From Erpobdella octoculata (taxonomy: Eukaryota; Annelida; Clitellata; Hirudinida; Erpobdellidae), in assembly GCA_963978895.1 (NCBI GenBank), contig OZ022242.1:28271424-28335423 (forward strand): a DNA stretch of 64,000 nucleotides, in the 5' to 3' direction. Of this stretch, positions 1-64,000 are shown in pieces (positions within the stretch are counted from its first letter, which is position 1; every line of letters begins with the position of its first letter). Under the pieces are notes generated by a model. The model searched no databases. It saw only the letters and a program-made list of their open reading frames with translations, and was not told where the DNA came from. Both the position numbers and the translations under genes were made by a program.

Positions 1-172
1 GAGAATGAGCCGGGACGGGAACAGGAGAGCCAGCGAGAAAAAAAAAGAAAGCGGGAAAGCGAAAAGGAAAAAGAGAGCGAGTGGGAGCGGGAAGGCAAGC
101 GGAGAAAGAAACGGTAGCAAAAGAAAAAAAACGATAGAAAACCCTTTAAAAACCTAGGGCAACGCCGGGTAA
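1..172 (+). mobile_element. H2 Helitron-like element, 3' part
   Basis: Purine-rich body made of degenerate GGGAGCGGGAA/GGGAAAGCGA units, followed by the family's conserved tail (AAAACCTCTAAAAACC-like block, then a hairpin-forming GGGCAACGCCGGGT). Complete copies elsewhere end in CTAG followed by T, with the hairpin about 10 bases upstream, which is the usual layout of a Helitron 3' end. Here the CTAG is missing and a short SINE-like fragment follows directly. No protein is encoded; the element is non-autonomous. Confidence 0.6.
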
Positions 173-173
173 C

Positions 174-198
174 CTCCTTGCTTAAGGGAACACCCTGC
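174..198 (-). repeat. SINE tail fragment
   Basis: The block CTCCTTGCTTAAGGGA also occurs in the tails of the two tRNA-like SINE copies near 8.5 kb and 56.4 kb. Only the tail is present here, at the junction between the H2 fragment and the following LINE. Confidence 0.45.
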
Positions 199-203
199 TT
201 TGC

Positions 204-2480
204 ATGATTGTGCCTCTTTCCCGCGGCACAGAAAAAATCCTCACTCTAAGCTTTTTCACAGCATTTGGTACTGCAAATTTTTTGTGCATATATGCACCTA
301 CCATGCAGGCCAGCGCCGAGACTAAAGATCAGTTTTACAAGCAAATAAACAGCGTTGTTGCTGCTGTCCCTGCTTCTGAACACCTCTACCTTCTGGGAAA
401 TTTTAACGCCTGGGTTGGTTCTGACCATGACTCTTGGCCAGGTGTTCTGGGTCACCATGGTATAGGGAGAATAAATAAAAACGGCCAGAGACTACTTGGA
501 CTCTCTTGCTATCACAGCCTGTGTGTGACGAACACTTACTTTCAGAACAAAGCATGTCACAAGGCATCTTGGAGATGCAACCAAGAGCCTAAAGCGGAAG
601 TCAAATAGAGCTTGCTCTGGAGTATTATCTACAGAGCTACAATCCTGACGTATGGCAAAAAAGAGCACAAGAACACCTACTGGTTCAAAGCGAATGCGGC
701 AGATCTTGAGCCCGTCATTGACGCCAAGAAAAAGGCATTGATCGACTACAAACGCGACCCAAGTCAATACATTTTTAAATAGCTGAAAGCTGCTCAAAGA
801 AAGACTCAGCAGACTGCTCGCCATTGAACAAATGACTATTGGCTTTAATTGTCGAATAGCATTCAACAAACGTCAGACGCTGGCAACCTAAGGAGCATGT
901 ATGAAAGCATCAAGCAAGCAACAGGCAAGTCAGCAAAGAAGACTGCACCCTTAAAGTCTAAATTAGTGGAGACCATTACAGACAAGAATAATCAAATGGG
1001 AAGGTGGTTGAGCACTATTTGGAACTGTATTCCGGAAAGAACTCTGTCACTCAGAGATAGCACTAGTTGCCATAGAAGACTTGCCGGTCATGGAGGAGCT
1101 GGATGTTGAGCCGACCATGGACAAACTCAGCGGTGCTATCGATGCCTTGAAGGGTAGAAGAGCACCAGGAGATGATGGCATTCCACCAGAAATTATCAAA
1201 TGTGGAAAACCGGCTTTACTAGAACCACTCCATAAGCTCCTCTGCCTGTGTTGGAGAGAATGCAGAGTTCTACAGGACATGCGTAATGCTAAGATTGTCA
1301 CCCTGTATAAGATTAAGGAAGACTGCAGCGACTGCAATAAATACAGGGGCATCTCACTGCCGAGCACCGTGTGAAAAGCTTTTGCCCGCGTTATCCTCAA
1401 CCGTCTCCATATCCTTGCAAGCCGCGTGTATCCTGATTCGCAATGCGGCTTTAGGTCAGAAAGATCCACAGTTGATATGATTTTCTCCGTGCGCCAGCTC
1501 CAGGAAAAGTGCAGAGAACAGCGAATGCCGTTGTATATCGCCTTTATCGACCTAACCAAAGGATTTGACCTTGTAAGTAAGAACGGCCTGTTTCGACTAC
1601 TTAGGAAGGTCGGCTGTCTACCTCGGCTGCTCAGCATCACAACTTTCTATCGCAACACGCGAGGCGTGGTCAGCTACAACGGGGACACCTCAGAACCCTC
1701 CAAAATCAAAAGTGGTGTCAAACAGGGTTCTGTCGTAGCGCCTACATTATTTGGCATATTCTTCTCAATGCTGCTGAATTTTGCATTTAGAGACTCTGCC
1801 GAAGATGCTCACCTACACACCAGAAGTGACGAAAAACTGTTGAATATGGCACGCCTAAGAGAAAAGACAAAAATTCGCACTGTCCTCATCAGGGACATGT
1901 TGTTCGCTGATGATGCGGCACTGGTTTCACACACAGAGGAACACCTTCAGCGGCTGATGGATCGCTTCACTCAGGCCTGCAGGGAATTCGGTTTGACAAT
2001 CAGCATCAAGAAAACCAATATCTTGGGTCAAGACATCCTTGCTCCACTCTCGATCACAATCGACAATGTGGTGCTGGAGGCCACTGACAAGTTTATAGAC
2101 CTGGGTTCCGCCATTACTGGCAACCTATCTGTCGACATCGAGATTGACATGAGGCTCGCCAAAGCGACCAGCGTCATGGCCAGACTAAGCAAACGTGTAT
2201 GGTCTAACAGCCAACTGACACTAAAAACCAGGCACGTGTTTTCAGCGCCCTATTGTATGGCAGTGAAGCCTGGACCATTTATGCAAGGCAGGAAGATCGC
2301 CTCGAGAGCTTTCATTCTCGCTGTTTCCGACGCATCCTCGGCATAACATGGCAAGACAAAATCACCAACACTGCCGTACTCAAACAATCCAACTCACTGA
2401 ACCTATACCTCCTTCTATGCCAAAAACGTCTGCGCTGGCTATGTCACGTGCATCGAATGCAAGAAGGTCGCATACCCTAG
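204..2480 (+). pseudogene. non-LTR retrotransposon (APE endonuclease + RT), decayed
   Basis: Remains of one LINE ORF2 spread over several frames. An endonuclease part (204-608) has YLLGNFNAWVG, the counterpart of the LLGDFNARVG motif. The RT part runs from about 1081 to 2480: GRRAPGDDGIPPEIIK (thumb side), YRGISLPST (RT1), GFRSERSTVDMIF, IDLTKGFDLV (motif A), SGVKQGSVVAPTLFGIFFS (motif B), LFADDAAL (motif C) and the C-terminal LYGSEAWTIYARQEDRL with RRILGITWQDK. Frameshifts lie near 610-1080, 1375-1425 and 2250-2350, and the 608-1080 linker is badly degraded. The element stops abruptly at RMQEGRIP, where a Helitron helicase remnant begins. Its clade is not decided (RTE- or CR1-like group). 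It cannot encode an active protein. Confidence 0.85.
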
Positions 2481-2489
2481 GACATCATA

Positions 2490-3957
2490 TATAGCGCATT
2501 GACCATTAGTTTCTTTAAAACCAAACGCGTTCCATTGCATAGTTTTGGTTGATTTAGATTTCTAAGCATAATAACTACTGATCCAACCTTCAGTTGTAAT
2601 TTGTGCGGTGGTAAGCCAGGCACATCCAAGGAGTTCAAAAATTCAGTTGGATAGTTAGTGGCTTCATCTTCATTTGTTACACAGTCAATAGATTTGAATG
2701 AATGCAGAGTACCAAAAATTTGATTCTGAATTAGAATATCTAAGTCATCCACATCTTTATTCTTAGCCGCCAAATTTGCTCTCTCACTCAACCATTTGTT
2801 CTTTTTATGATTAGCAATGATGTCTGGGAACACTTTATTGATAAGCTCGTCTTTCGATGAAACAAAAGTGCAAAAATTGGGAGGAAAAGAAATCAATCCG
2901 GTCGATTTGTCGACAGGATCACGGCCATTACCGATGTTGAGCAATTGCATGGAGAAATCTTCAGCAGATGGATCTTTCAGCAATGCAACTCTCATTTTAG
3001 AAGACAGCTGAAGTTTCATCACATAGCGCCACAGAAATGATGATCTGAGGGAAGCATTAATTTCATCGGCAGCAGTTGATCTTGGAATGACTGGCAGTGT
3101 TTGGCGGAAATCGCCAGACAATAAAATCATTGCACCTCCAAAATGTCGCGAGTCATTGCGCAGATCTTTCAGTGTTCTTTCAAGTGCTTCAAATGCGCGT
3201 TTGTGCGCCATTGTGCACTCGTCCCAGATGATGATTTTAGATGCTACTAAAACTTTTGCCATTGCAGAGTGTTTTGCAATGCTGCATGTTGGTTGTTCAG
3301 TAGTTTGAAGGTTTAAGGGCAATTTTAATGCTGAATGAGCCGTACGGCATCCTTCTAACGATGTGGCTGCTATTCCAGAAGAAGCAACTGCTACCGCGAT
3401 GTCTGATCTCGCACGAACAGTGGCCAATATCAAAGACATGAGAAACGTCTTTCCAGTTCCACCTGGGGCATCAAGAAAAAATAAGCCACCATTTTCATTA
3501 TCGATTGCCTTCATTAAAGTATCATACACTTTTTTTTGTTGAGGGTTTAAGAGGGGTACATTCGATTGAACTAATTGATCTAATTCATGTCGATTATAGC
3601 CACGTTCACGTTCTAATTTTCGATTAAAAGCATCATTCATTCTACGATCTGGCGCTGGCATTCCTAACTTGACTAACAAACTACCACACATCAGGTAACA
3701 CATGTCTTCAATAAAGAGCAAAGCCTGGTTATGCATCTCTTCATTCACTTCAAGGTCGGGATTAGTTGAACTGACCCGTATTTGATGTCAAATGTCTTCT
3801 GACATGCTATTTTTGTAGTTGTTCCACAGTTCACGTGGATTTGATGGAAAGCAGGTGGAAATTATAATAGCAAATAATGTGCGTATCTGACTTGGAGATG
3901 CTGAAATAATTGCTTCAGACATTGTCGTGTCCCAATGATTATTGATTCAAGCAACTT
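2490..3957 (-). pseudogene. Helitron helicase (PIF1-like), C-terminal part
   Basis: Reading on the minus strand, the upstream piece (about 3957-3760) has a WDTTMSEAIISASPSQIRTLFAIIISTC-type start and a NPRELW segment, then one in-frame stop near 3787. The 423-residue open part that follows carries helicase motifs in order: NPQQKKVYD, Walker A GGTGKTFL, IIIWDECTMAHK (Walker B), LSGDFRQTLPVI and VVIMLRNLNQPKLCNGTRL. This is the SF1B helicase half of a RepHel protein. The Rep HUH nuclease is absent, and the C-terminus is cut where the LINE begins near 2480. It could be the relic of an autonomous partner for the H1 or H2 families, but nothing in the sequence links it to either. Its 3' Helitron end is not recognisable. 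Confidence 0.9.
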
Positions 3958-4834
3958 GACATGCTAAAAATTTCGGTCCTGAACTTATTGACCCTAGAAA
4001 TAACGGCCCTGAACAACATCAGCCCAAAAAAAATATCGGCTCTCATTGATGACGTTAATAGCTATTATCTGTCTATATATTTATATTCTCGTTCTATGAC
4101 AGAAAAACTTAATTTAAATATTTTTCGTATTTCTAAATTGAGTTTATTGTAATAAAAGTGTGTGTTGAAAAACTCGTTTTCTCTTTTACTTATTCTATAT
4201 ATGATTCTTACACGTAAATGACGTTGGATTATATCATCTACGTGAAAAATGTTCTTAATTTTACTTTTATTAAACATTTTGTGACTTAAATTCTGTAAAT
4301 CTTGAATTGTCACCGATTATACATTTCTGTTCCAAGTTTCAGCTCAATTGTATAAAAGCTTGCGATCTAAACTTGATTTAAAAACACAAACCATTAAACG
4401 TATAACAAACAGATGAAATTAAATAAAGCGTATAAAATGAATTTCAACGTGCAAAACTGGATTATGAATATTATTAATACAAAAAAACTAATAAAATCGA
4501 CCCTTTTTTATCACTGAAATTGATTTTTTGGATGAAATAAATATGCTAATATGGGAAAACTTTTTTTCAAGTTTTGTAGCTATTTTTATGCGTTTTTAAT
4601 TTATAAAACTTCATTTGTAGTTGTAAGTGAATAAAAGTTAGTAATTTTTCTTAAATTTAAAACATACACGTTTTTAAAAAAAATAAAATATGAAGTGATT
4701 AACAATCGATAAATGAAATTTTGTAAGCTAAAAGTTACAAAATAGTTGTCAGCAGCATTTGTTATAAAACTATTTTTGATATGTTATAAACCAAGTTCTT
4801 AATAGCTCTATTAGGAAAATAATTATCACGACAA
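3958..4834. other. AT-rich intergenic or 3' flank, no feature seen
   Basis: Strongly AT-rich DNA downstream of the last DUF885 exon, with short open frames that have no recognisable motif. It presumably contains the 3' UTR and poly(A) site of that gene, but I cannot place them. Confidence 0.4.
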
Positions 4835-58291
<53,457 letters not shown>

Positions 58292-58309
58292 CTGCATTAA
58301 AATAGACAG

Positions 58310-58480
58310 AATGTCTATTTTAAATATGCGCCAAGGCCGATGACAAGTTTTTTTGTCTCGTCGACAGCAGTTCCAACCATCTTCTGCTGCCACTGCTTCC
58401 TCCCAAACGTGACGACCACCATAACCTCTGTGTGCATGGTCACGATCGGCAACCAACCAGCGCATAGCGTCCATTTTAAG
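58310..58480 (-). other. GC-richer open segment, unrecognised
   Basis: Open on the minus strand: MDAMRWLVADRDHAHRGYGG, RHVWEEAVAAEDGWNCCRRD. Composition is clearly different from the surrounding AT-rich intron. The alternative frame (KMSLKWTLCAGWLPIVTMHT) is also open, so reading frame cannot be decided. It could be an unidentified element fragment. Confidence 0.3.
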
Positions 58481-58499
58481 GACATTTTTTCAAAATTGA

Positions 58500-59580
58500 A
58501 TAAAAAAAATTTCTGCGCAGTTGATTTTTTTATCAATGTATGTTTAGAAATAGTTTATCTTTGTTGTCATATTTATTTTTTTATGTGCGATTTTATAAAA
58601 TTTGTTTTTTTTTTAATTTGTCGTTGTGTAATTTTTCCACATTTTAACATGTCACATAACTTAAACAAAAATTGTTTTTTAATTTGTATTTACATGTTTT
58701 TTGTTTATATGTTACGCTAAATAAAATATATCAAAATCATACCAATATTGGAGAAGGTTAAGTTCACTAAATGAAAATATTGGAGGAGGGTTAACTAATA
58801 ACTTCACTAAATGAACTCAGTCGGTAATTGCTTACACCAACAATATGTGGAAACCACCAAGGTACTAAACAAAACATTTAAAGAAAAAAAATACATGCAA
58901 CAGCTATAATTTTATTTTGATAATTTTCAACGTGACATAATGTTAAAGACTCTCGGTCTAGTCAAGCCACGAGCTATAATAAGGGAATTTTGTTGATTCA
59001 CTAAGACAGCGACTCTATCCTAAAGCAACTCCATTTTCGTAACTGCTAACTTTAACTGTAAGAGTGTACAAAATTTGCTCAAAAAAATTGAATCCAATAA
59101 CACAAGCTACTCAAGTTATTTAATGAATACTGTAACAATAAATTAGAAAATAGTTTTTATGCTAAAATTCTAATTCTCTAAAAAGTGTTATTCTTCTAGG
59201 AGATTAAAAAACAACACCCGTTTCAGGTAGTTTGCGATAAAAATAATTATGATATAATTCTCATTGAGTTCAGTGTCTTTGTGTTCAAATATTAAAAAAA
59301 ACATTCAGTCTTTCTTCTGTCATTGTACTTTTGTGATTAATTTTTGGAAATGTGAAAACGTAACTTAGATTTTTCACACCAGCACTTGTAACAAGTAAAA
59401 GCAGAAACAAATAAATGTTATTGGGAATGTTTGAAAATGTTTTCATGACGTCTTATTTTGCAAAATATGTTTAATTGCGTATAATAATAAAATCTCACAT
59501 TATTACTACTATTACTTTTATTGGCAAAAATTTACATGCTTTTATAATGTTCACGAAAGCTCTTAAAAACATAGAAATTA
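58500..59580. other. AT-rich sequence, no feature seen
   Basis: No coding motif. A short duplicated phrase (TTCACTAAATGAA near 58764 and 58802) is the only internal repeat noticed. Confidence 0.4.
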
Positions 59581-59589
59581 CTAAAAAGA

Positions 59590-60700
59590 AAACAAGTGAA
59601 TAAAAGAAACAAAGTTTTTTTTTAAAAACACACTTTTATATAATCGATTGTGTAGGCCACACTGTTATATAAACAACGAGCACATTAGCATAGCATAGAC
59701 AATAGATAGTTCGACGAAATTATCACAAATAATTATTTCATTAAATTTTGTCCAATCGATCCGAAACGTTGATAGAATGCATTGTTAATCAGTTTTGAGG
59801 TATGTTTACATTTTTAAATCCTTTATATTATTTTCGATTGTCTTCCCGTCTGTCGGTCACAAACTTTGAGTCTCAAAATTAACTCACTTCCCGTTATCCG
59901 ATCGAGCTGAAATTTGGCACATCGACTTAGGCTGCGAGACAATTGAATCTATCAAAATTTCAGTTTGATCGGATATTGTATAATTAAGTTTTTCAAAAAA
60001 AAAAATTTTTTTTTTTGGACACTTAATTTTGGGACGATTCAATACCCCCCTTTGAGAGCCCCGAAAATGACGTCCGTTTTGCTCTAGGACGAACCGTTTA
60101 GGCGCTAGAACGATTTAAAGTTTTAAAATAAATCAAGGTTAAAGCGCCACTTAGCGAACATATTAGAAAAACTGAAGATCTTTTAATATGTTCATTAGAT
60201 GGCGCATTAACGTCTTGCGAACAAATCTTCGTTCGACATAAAATCGAGTTATTTTTAAATCCTTTATATTATTTTCGATTGTCTTCCCGTCTGTCTGTCT
60301 GTCTTCCTGTCGGTCACAAACTTTGAGTCTCAAAATTAACTCACTTCCCGTTATCCGATCGAGCTGAAATTTGAATTCACTCCTAATAGAAACAGAAAGA
60401 CTGAAGAAACAAACAATTTCTCTTATATTTATAATCTTGTTGTTCCTTAAAAGTAACATGTGAATCAATATGCTGTGATGATGAAAAATAGGCAGAGAAC
60501 AAAAATTCAAATAAAATAAAAATCTAGGATCGTATATAAAGGATTTATAATAAAAACTTTGTTTTTATGGGTTAGTTTTTTAAGTCTCTAGCTCATCTAG
60601 AAGTTAGTTTAAAATCGATTGCAAAATTTGACGACAGACATACAGACAGGCAGACAGACAGACAGACAAAGAAGTCAAGTTAAGTAAAAGTGTGTAGAAA
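59590..60700 (+). repeat. dispersed repeat R, copy 3, split by a MITE
   Basis: The left half (59590-59814) and right half (60548-60700) match the copies at 5.1 and 5.7 kb: CATTAAATTTTGTCCAATCG, GATAGAATGCATTGTTAATC, then TCTCTAGCTCATCTAGAAG and AAGTCAAGTTAAGTAAAAGT. The break falls in the middle of the repeat. Confidence 0.7.
59817..60545. mobile_element. Tc1/mariner-type MITE
   Basis: 729 bp inserted in repeat R. Inverted ends AATCCTTTATATT and ATATAAAGGATT, flanked by TA (59815-59816 and 60546-60547). About 130 bp of its left end recurs internally in direct orientation at 60250-60380 (GATTGTCTTCCCGTCTGTC, CACTTCCCGTTATCCGATCG). No ORF. Confidence 0.65.
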
Positions 60701-60717
60701 ATGAAACAGCCACATAA

Positions 60718-60800
60718 CTACATACCAACATTCGTTACCATAGTCGTAATACTTGGTAAAATCAAAAAGTGATAATATAGAAGCTTCAAAATAAAATTTA
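60718..60800 (-). other. possible upstream DUF885 exon
   Basis: The minus strand has a good donor (AATGTTG before GTATGTAG) in a phase that would fit exon A, giving LPSITTMVTNVG before LETILSS. The acceptor is not clear (ACCAAG or TTGAAG are the best candidates). The fit is by phase and position only. Confidence 0.3.
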
Positions 60801-60989
60801 AATATACTCTCATGCATTCCTCTGAGTCTTTGAAAATTTTGGGAAATAAGGCAAAGGAAAAATAAAACACAAATGAACAAAGATGACTTTCACGACTATC
60901 GCCCGCTGGAATAGCCAAAACTGTTGAAGAACTTTCGATCAAAACAACTTCAAAACTGGGATGTTCAAAAACGAAGACAGACACTTTCT

Positions 60990-61480
60990 CGTCGATAATC
61001 AGTTATTTTAATTATTGAAAAATGTACAAGACACAAAATAATGTTAATTATAACACGACAGAATTTAACAGGTTCGAGTTCTAACTAAATCAAGCGTAAT
61101 TCTCCCCTCATTCCGATTTCAAAGCCTCCTTTATGAAGCTACTTGCAGCCTAGCGCGCAAATATTCAAATTTGATTGACTGCAACAATTGAAAGATGTAT
61201 TAATACGCCCATAAACAAAAAATTAACTTTATAGGCTACCGCAGCATACACTTAACACCTACGCCGCGGACTACAATATACAATGGATAGGCATTATTAG
61301 GAATGCACGCTGTGTTTCACACGGGCGTGACAATGACCCTTTTAAGTATTTTAAAGGTGTTTTTTTTTCAACCTTTTTTTAATCAATCAATGTGAACATT
61401 TAAAACGAGCTTTTTATAGAGCTTTTAAAGGCTGTCTATTTTGTGGAATTGTTAATTTTTTATCAGCAATTGCTTTCATT
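60990..61480. other. no feature seen
   Basis: AT-rich DNA with a less AT-rich part near 61060-61340. No motif or repeat was recognised. Confidence 0.35.
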
Positions 61481-61499
61481 TTTACTGCCAATCTCCGCA

Positions 61500-61630
61500 A
61501 GTATCATCTCCACCCATTCCCATCCCCAGCCATCTCCGCAGTCTTTCATCCTTATTCCCAACCATCCCCGCAGTCTTTCATCCCTATCCACATCCCCATC
61601 CATCCCCGCACTGTTTATCTCTATTTTCAA
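61500..61630 (+). repeat. C/T-rich minisatellite
   Basis: About four imperfect units of CCATCCCCGCAGTCTTTCAT with connecting CCTATCC and CATCCCCAT words. It reads as a P/S-rich peptide in one frame, which is an artefact. Confidence 0.7.
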
Positions 61631-61719
61631 ACAATCCTGTATCAGTCATTATTTTTCAGTGTGTCATTTTATCCAAACTACATAAAAGTATTAATATAAA
61701 AAATTGACAAAATATAAAA

Positions 61720-62368
61720 GAATCGACCATGTTGTTCAAAAACTGCGGTCAAAACAACGTTTGAAAATGAAGGTTCCCTGGATTCATCACCCTCATTCTG
61801 ACCGAATGGTTAAACGATTCAACCAAACTATTTAACAAACTATTGGTCTAAAATCGTCGGTTAAAACCAAGTTGATTGGGATAGACACATTCCAATATTC
61901 TTGATGGCTTACCGGGAATCTGCTCAAAATACGATAAAGGTTATCCCAAGTAAATAATTATTTGAGCGGGAGATACGACTTCCTTGCAATCTTATGTTTG
62001 GAAATCCGGGAGAAACAGTAGAATCGGAAGGTGAATATGCTGCACAATTGCGGGCTCGATTAATGAAAATCGTTTAGTAGCCCAAAATAGGATTAAGGAC
62101 GCCTGCGACAGAATAAAAACTAGCTATGATCAACAATCAAATATGAATGAATTTTTAAAAATTGATTTAGTGTGGTTTTACAATCTACAACGCAGAATTG
62201 AGAAATCACCTAAACTCCAACAAGACTAGGAAGGACCATTCCCGATTATTAAAAAGATCAATGATGTTATTTACCGGATTCAAAAAGGCCCACGTACTAA
62301 AATAAAAGTAATTCATGTCCATCGCCTTTCCAAGTATTTTGGAGGCAATGAAATTGTTCGGGACTAAC
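61720..62368 (+). pseudogene. gypsy-type integrase C-terminal relic
   Basis: In shifting frames: HPHSDRMVKRFNQT (integrase core end), LFEREIRLPCNLMFGNPGET, EYAAQLRARL, then GPFPIIKKINDVIYRIQ and KIKVIHVHRLSKYF, which is the GPY/chromo-adjacent block (weGPF...INDVxYRIQ...KVVHxxRL). Many stops. It is not the same family as the element at 31-37 kb. No LTR found. Confidence 0.75.
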
Positions 62369-62369
62369 A

Positions 62370-63029
62370 TAATTAAGGATGAGGTAGTCATATAATTTTC
62401 CCATTACCAAATTTCATCAGAAAATTAGCCGAGAAAAGATAGGCCAAAAAATGTACAGAAGTAGTCTTCACTTTTAATAAATCACAAAACCATTCCAGAA
62501 AACTCGTATACGATTGTCAATATCGTAACAATATCTATGAATGTGTAAAATTTAAGAATTTTTCAAAACAATTTTTTAATTGTGATTCAATTATTTTATT
62601 CATGTTTGATTCTTTATTAGGAGTTTGTTGACTAACTATAGTCAGTTTCGGCTTTGTCAGTTTTTTTGTTTTTAAAATTTCCAATATGTTTTGTAGTAGT
62701 TTTTAATCAAATTTTAGTCAGTATTTTAATGCTAATATAAAAAATTTTGATTCTAAACTAATGAAATTGTAAAATATTTAAAAAAACTTAAATAACCTCG
62801 TTGTTTTGTTAACAAATATTTGTATAAACAAAAATGGGCGGTACATAGGAGACAGAGAATAATTGTACTGCGTGTGTTGTTTCAAATTTTCAAGGCAGCC
62901 AGTCTACAAAAAAAAATATTCTTTAAGTTTTCATTTCTTGCTTAGGACATTTATTATTTTAAAAAAACACTAAAAATTGAAAGTTGAAACAAGAGAAACA
63001 CTACATAATGAAACTTTATAATAGAGAGC
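62370..63029. other. no feature seen
   Basis: AT-rich sequence, possibly the decayed 3' part of the gypsy relic. No polypurine tract or LTR can be assigned. Confidence 0.35.
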
Positions 63030-63090
63030 TGCACAGAAAAACGATAGAAAAACCACTAAAAGCCTCGGGCAACACCGGGTACCCCGCTAG
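63030..63090 (+). mobile_element. H2 Helitron-like 3' end
   Basis: AAAAACGATAGAAAAACCAC, then the hairpin region CTCGGGCAACACCGGGT and CCCCGCTAG ending at 63090. Only about 60 bases remain. Confidence 0.65.
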
Positions 63091-63109
63091 TACTTTATAA
63101 ATGTTGATG

Positions 63110-63738
63110 AAAATTAACGTGACCGTGTTATTATTAACAAAAAAAATATATGTCAAAGTGAGAAAACTTATTATCTATATTTTGTAAAAAAAAAATACGT
63201 TTTTCATCATTGTTAAAAAATTTGGTAGAGTAGAAAAAAGAGTTATATGTTTTTAGAATAACTACAATCCAGAAAAGGAAAATATTACAGATTTAAAAAT
63301 TAGTATTTGAACACTATTTAGAAAAAAAGTTACACATGTTTCACCAATTGTTTTATATTTCGGCTTCCGGAACTGCAAATTTAGGATAGTAAAAAGTATT
63401 ATTTTCTTGAAAACTCAATAATTAAAAATTTGAAAACATTAAAATGCAGTATTTACGAGCTTCTTTAATAAAGATAAGATACTTGTTTCATTATTTTTCG
63501 AGAAATATGTATTTGTGTATGCAAAGCCAAACGGATGGACCAATTTTAACGGAATTTGGCATGGAGGTAGATCTCAGAGAGGAGAAGGTCATGGAGTAAT
63601 TTTTTAATTGATTTTTATTTATGATCAAAAAACTTTCCAGGCCAAAAGTGCCTATGTACGAACACTAAAAGTTGTTGGGTAACAAAATTTAAGTTTAGTT
63701 CACGTAACAAAGTTTGAAGGCTTCAAGCAGCTTTTAGC
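63110..63738 (+). mobile_element. degenerate Helitron-like sequence
   Basis: 63120-63420 has weak H1-type words (ACAGATTTAAAAATTAGTATTT, GTTTCACCAATTG). 63530-63738 has a Helitron-type 5' region (GCCAAACGGATGGACCAATT, TTGGCATGGAGGTAG), then the H2 internal blocks TTTCCAGGCCAAAAGTGCC and TCACGTAACAAAGTTTGAAG. Confidence 0.5.
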
Positions 63739-63979
63739 TTTGGTTTGTTTTGTTTTGGTTTGGTTTTTGGTTTAATTTGTTTATTGGGATGATGATAAGC
63801 AGAAAAAAACAGATCATAAGAAAAAAATACAACAAAATAAACATCACCCAAAAGGAGTCTCCCAAGGGAATTACTTCCCATCTAGGGGACATCCTTATAG
63901 TAAATAATAAAAATAAGAATAAACCACAAAGTTGGTTAGTTTAACGTCCTTGTCCGACTGTAGTCGATTTGGACAGCTA
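63739..63979 (-). mobile_element. short retroposon insertion with TTAGC duplication
   Basis: 241 bp flanked by TTAGC (63734-63738 and 63980-63984), inside an H2 Helitron internal region that resumes at AGCAAATCTATTTCACGTT. On the minus strand it starts TAGCTGTCCAAATCGACTAC, AGTCGGACAAGGACGTTAAA, and ends in a CCAAACCAAAACAAACC-type A-rich tail. This looks like a LINE 3' end or a SINE; the class is uncertain. Confidence 0.55.
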
Positions 63980-64000
63980 TTAGCAAATCTATTTCACGTT

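Noticed and set aside
60163..60510. Small minus-strand gene
   Set aside because: It lies entirely inside the Tc1-type MITE and its repeated end.
61443..61685. Proline/serine-rich protein
   Set aside because: It is the translation of a C/T-rich minisatellite with no flanking gene structure.

Overview
The window is non-coding-rich DNA from a metazoan, most likely an aquatic or other invertebrate; I cannot name the species. The evidence is GT-AG introns, tRNA-derived SINE-like repeats, several non-LTR retrotransposon groups, a gypsy LTR element, hAT, piggyBac and Helitron elements, and very long (TA)n and (CATA)n microsatellites. There is no prokaryotic gene organisation. Nearly every long open reading frame is either a transposon protein or an artefact of a repeat.

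The main host feature is one gene on the minus strand, pieced together here from 12 short exons between about 58.29 kb and 4.84 kb. All 12 exons have GT donors and AG acceptors and their reading phases agree at every junction, giving about 1.3 kb of coding sequence. The protein matches the DUF885 family, including its HExxPGHH motif, GWALYAE segment, RLVVDTGIH block, EVNRYISWPGQ block and the C-terminal GDKFDKREFH block. The 5' end of the gene is not found and may lie beyond 60 kb or outside the window. Five long introns (8.0, 8.3, 16.0, 5.6 and 12.7 kb) hold almost all the transposons.

Layout: 0-4 kb, a decayed APE-type LINE joined to a Helitron helicase pseudogene. 4.8-14.1 kb, the last three host exons, two Helitron-like families (called H1 and H2 here), a SINE, a piggyBac relic and a gypsy fragment. 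14.6-22.1 kb, LINE fragments, H2 copies and an L2/CR1-type LINE. 22.3-23.6 kb, a cluster of six host exons. 23.8-28.7 kb, an I-type LINE with zinc knuckles and an RNase H remnant. 29-31.2 kb, an acidic ORF joined to an H1 Helitron. 31.2-37.1 kb, a minus-strand gypsy element interrupted by a foldback element. 37.4-41.5 kb, H1 copies, a host exon and a LINE with a restriction-like endonuclease (RLE). 41.6-46 kb, a hAT element, a TTCGGG-rich MITE, and inverted retroposons around a host exon. 46.4-54.7 kb, a CR1-type LINE and three head-to-tail RLE LINE copies separated by (CATA)n. 54.7-57.5 kb, an H1 copy with a SINE inside it. 57.5-64 kb, the first recognised host exon and then AT-rich DNA with MITEs and a gypsy relic.

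The observations most worth following are: (1) the large DUF885 gene; (2) an RLE LINE family whose four copies are bounded by (CATA)n in matching orientation, which suggests microsatellite-targeted insertion; (3) a 1,830-bp foldback element with a clean GGT target duplication inside the gypsy element; (4) inverted (CATA)-tailed retroposons flanking a coding exon; and (5) a head-to-tail Helitron junction. All family assignments were made by eye from motifs; no database search was run.
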